Positions 42,993 to 43,436 of a stretch of DNA of 43,436 bases are shown piece by piece (position 1 is the stretch's first letter; every line of letters starts with the position of its first letter). Both the position numbers and the translations under genes were made by a program. This DNA is from Bacilli bacterium (GTDB lineage Bacteria; Bacillota; Bacilli; Paenibacillales; KCTC-25726). The stretch is from assembly GCA_036381315.1 (NCBI GenBank), contig DASVDB010000074.1:1-43436 (forward strand), in the 5' to 3' direction. The notes under the pieces were generated by a model. That model was not told the DNA's origin and searched no databases. It saw only the letters and a list, made by a program, of their open reading frames with translations.

Positions 42993-43436
42993 ATGAGTGT
43001 GCTTCCGGAAACAATGCGGGCTTTAGTTTACGAAGCCCCTCGCCAAATGACAATGAGAGAGGTAAAGGTGCCGAAACCGGAAACGGGCGAGCTCTTGATT
43101 CGCGTTTCCGTGGCGGGCATTTGCGGCTCGGATTTGGGAGGATACCTGGGGCATAATTCGCTGCGCAAGCCGCCGCTGATCATGGGACATGAGTTTTCCG
43201 GAACGGTCGCCGCCATCGGAGTTGGAGCGGCGGAAAAAGCGGGAAAACCGTTTCGGATTGGCGATCGGGTAACCGTGAATCCCCTTGTAAGCTGCGGGCA
43301 ATGCGATCGCTGCAAAGAAAGCAGGGAGCACTTATGCCCCGACCGCAAACTTCTCGGCGCGGGGCTGCCGGGCGCTTTTGCCGAATTTGTCAAAGTGCCT
43401 GCGGAAAATGTGCATCATTTGCCCGATTCCGTAAGT
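42993..43436 (+). CDS. Zinc-dependent alcohol dehydrogenase (C-terminus beyond window)
   Basis: 148 residues are in the window and the frame runs off its end. The ATG at 42993 follows GGGGGATGAGGA. Catalytic zinc ligands show as GICGSDLGGYLG (Cys) and MGHEFSGTV (His-Glu); the structural zinc lobe shows as NPLVSCGQCDRCKESREHLC. Medium-chain dehydrogenase family, related to threonine, sorbitol and butanediol dehydrogenases. The Rossmann half is outside the window. Probably oxidises a hydroxyl group in the same pathway. Confidence 0.93.
   Translation, partial: MSVLPETMRALVYEAPRQMTMREVKVPKPETGELLIRVSVAGICGSDLGGYLGHNSLRKPPLIMGHEFSGTVAAIGVGAAEKAGKPFRIGDRVTVNPLVSCGQCDRCKESREHLCPDRKLLGAGLPGAFAEFVKVPAENVHHLPDSVS

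Noticed and set aside
1-43436. CRISPR array, IS element, prophage, rRNA or tRNA
   Set aside because: No spaced identical repeats, transposase or phage frames, or recognisable RNA gene sequences were found on reading both strands.

Overview
The window reads as chromosomal DNA of a low-to-moderate GC Gram-positive bacterium, most likely a Paenibacillaceae-type Bacillota. The grounds are strong GGAGG ribosome sites, frequent GTG/TTG starts, lipoprotein-type binding proteins, LacI and GntR local regulators, cre-like sites, and a Bacillus-style inositol (iol) operon. This placement is inference; no rRNA or tRNA is present to anchor it.

Layout. Positions 1-4863 (minus strand) hold an ABC-2 export system (ATPase plus two permeases, the last cut by the window edge) and, behind a terminator, a NarL-type response regulator and histidine kinase. 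A small CcdC-like membrane protein (5026-5574) and a gene-poor stretch follow, then a quinone-linked D-lactate dehydrogenase (dld, minus). Next come a truncated SDR remnant, a GntR/HutC-type regulator, a 14-TM DHA2 drug-type exporter, and an SsuABC/TauABC-like ABC importer with a near-consensus promoter.

The core, 13.9-32.7 kb, is built around myo-inositol. A secreted protein of unknown function (13920) and the operon iolD-E-C-A-J-G-B-lacI each sit behind a promoter carrying the same 14-bp LacI-type operator sequence. Together the Iol enzymes take myo-inositol through inosose, trione, 5-deoxyglucuronate and DKG-phosphate to DHAP plus malonate semialdehyde and then acetyl-CoA. No iolI/iolH or inositol permease is encoded in the operon. 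A second LacI gene follows with a large near-perfect palindromic operator in its own promoter. It heads a probable operon for an FbpABC/AfuABC-like importer, a stand-alone ComEC-like metallo-beta-lactamase protein, a Cof-type HAD phosphatase, a TIM-barrel sugar isomerase/epimerase and an MgtC-like membrane protein. I infer uptake and dephosphorylation of a phosphorylated sugar or cyclitol that may feed the iol route.

From 33.5 kb to the right edge is a different catabolic island. It has a GntR regulator, a carbohydrate-type ABC importer without its own ATPase, a CoA-transferase, two crotonase-fold enzymes (one lacking a canonical catalytic Glu), a stand-alone FrdA/SdhA-like flavoprotein and a zinc alcohol dehydrogenase cut by the window end. 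Pairing a sugar-type importer with CoA-thioester chemistry is unusual. The set resembles the enzyme classes used to oxidise and open cyclic carboxyl-CoA compounds, and it is the best candidate here for an undescribed pathway.

Several promoter, operator, hairpin and terminator signals are visible and listed. No CRISPR, IS element, rRNA or tRNA was seen.
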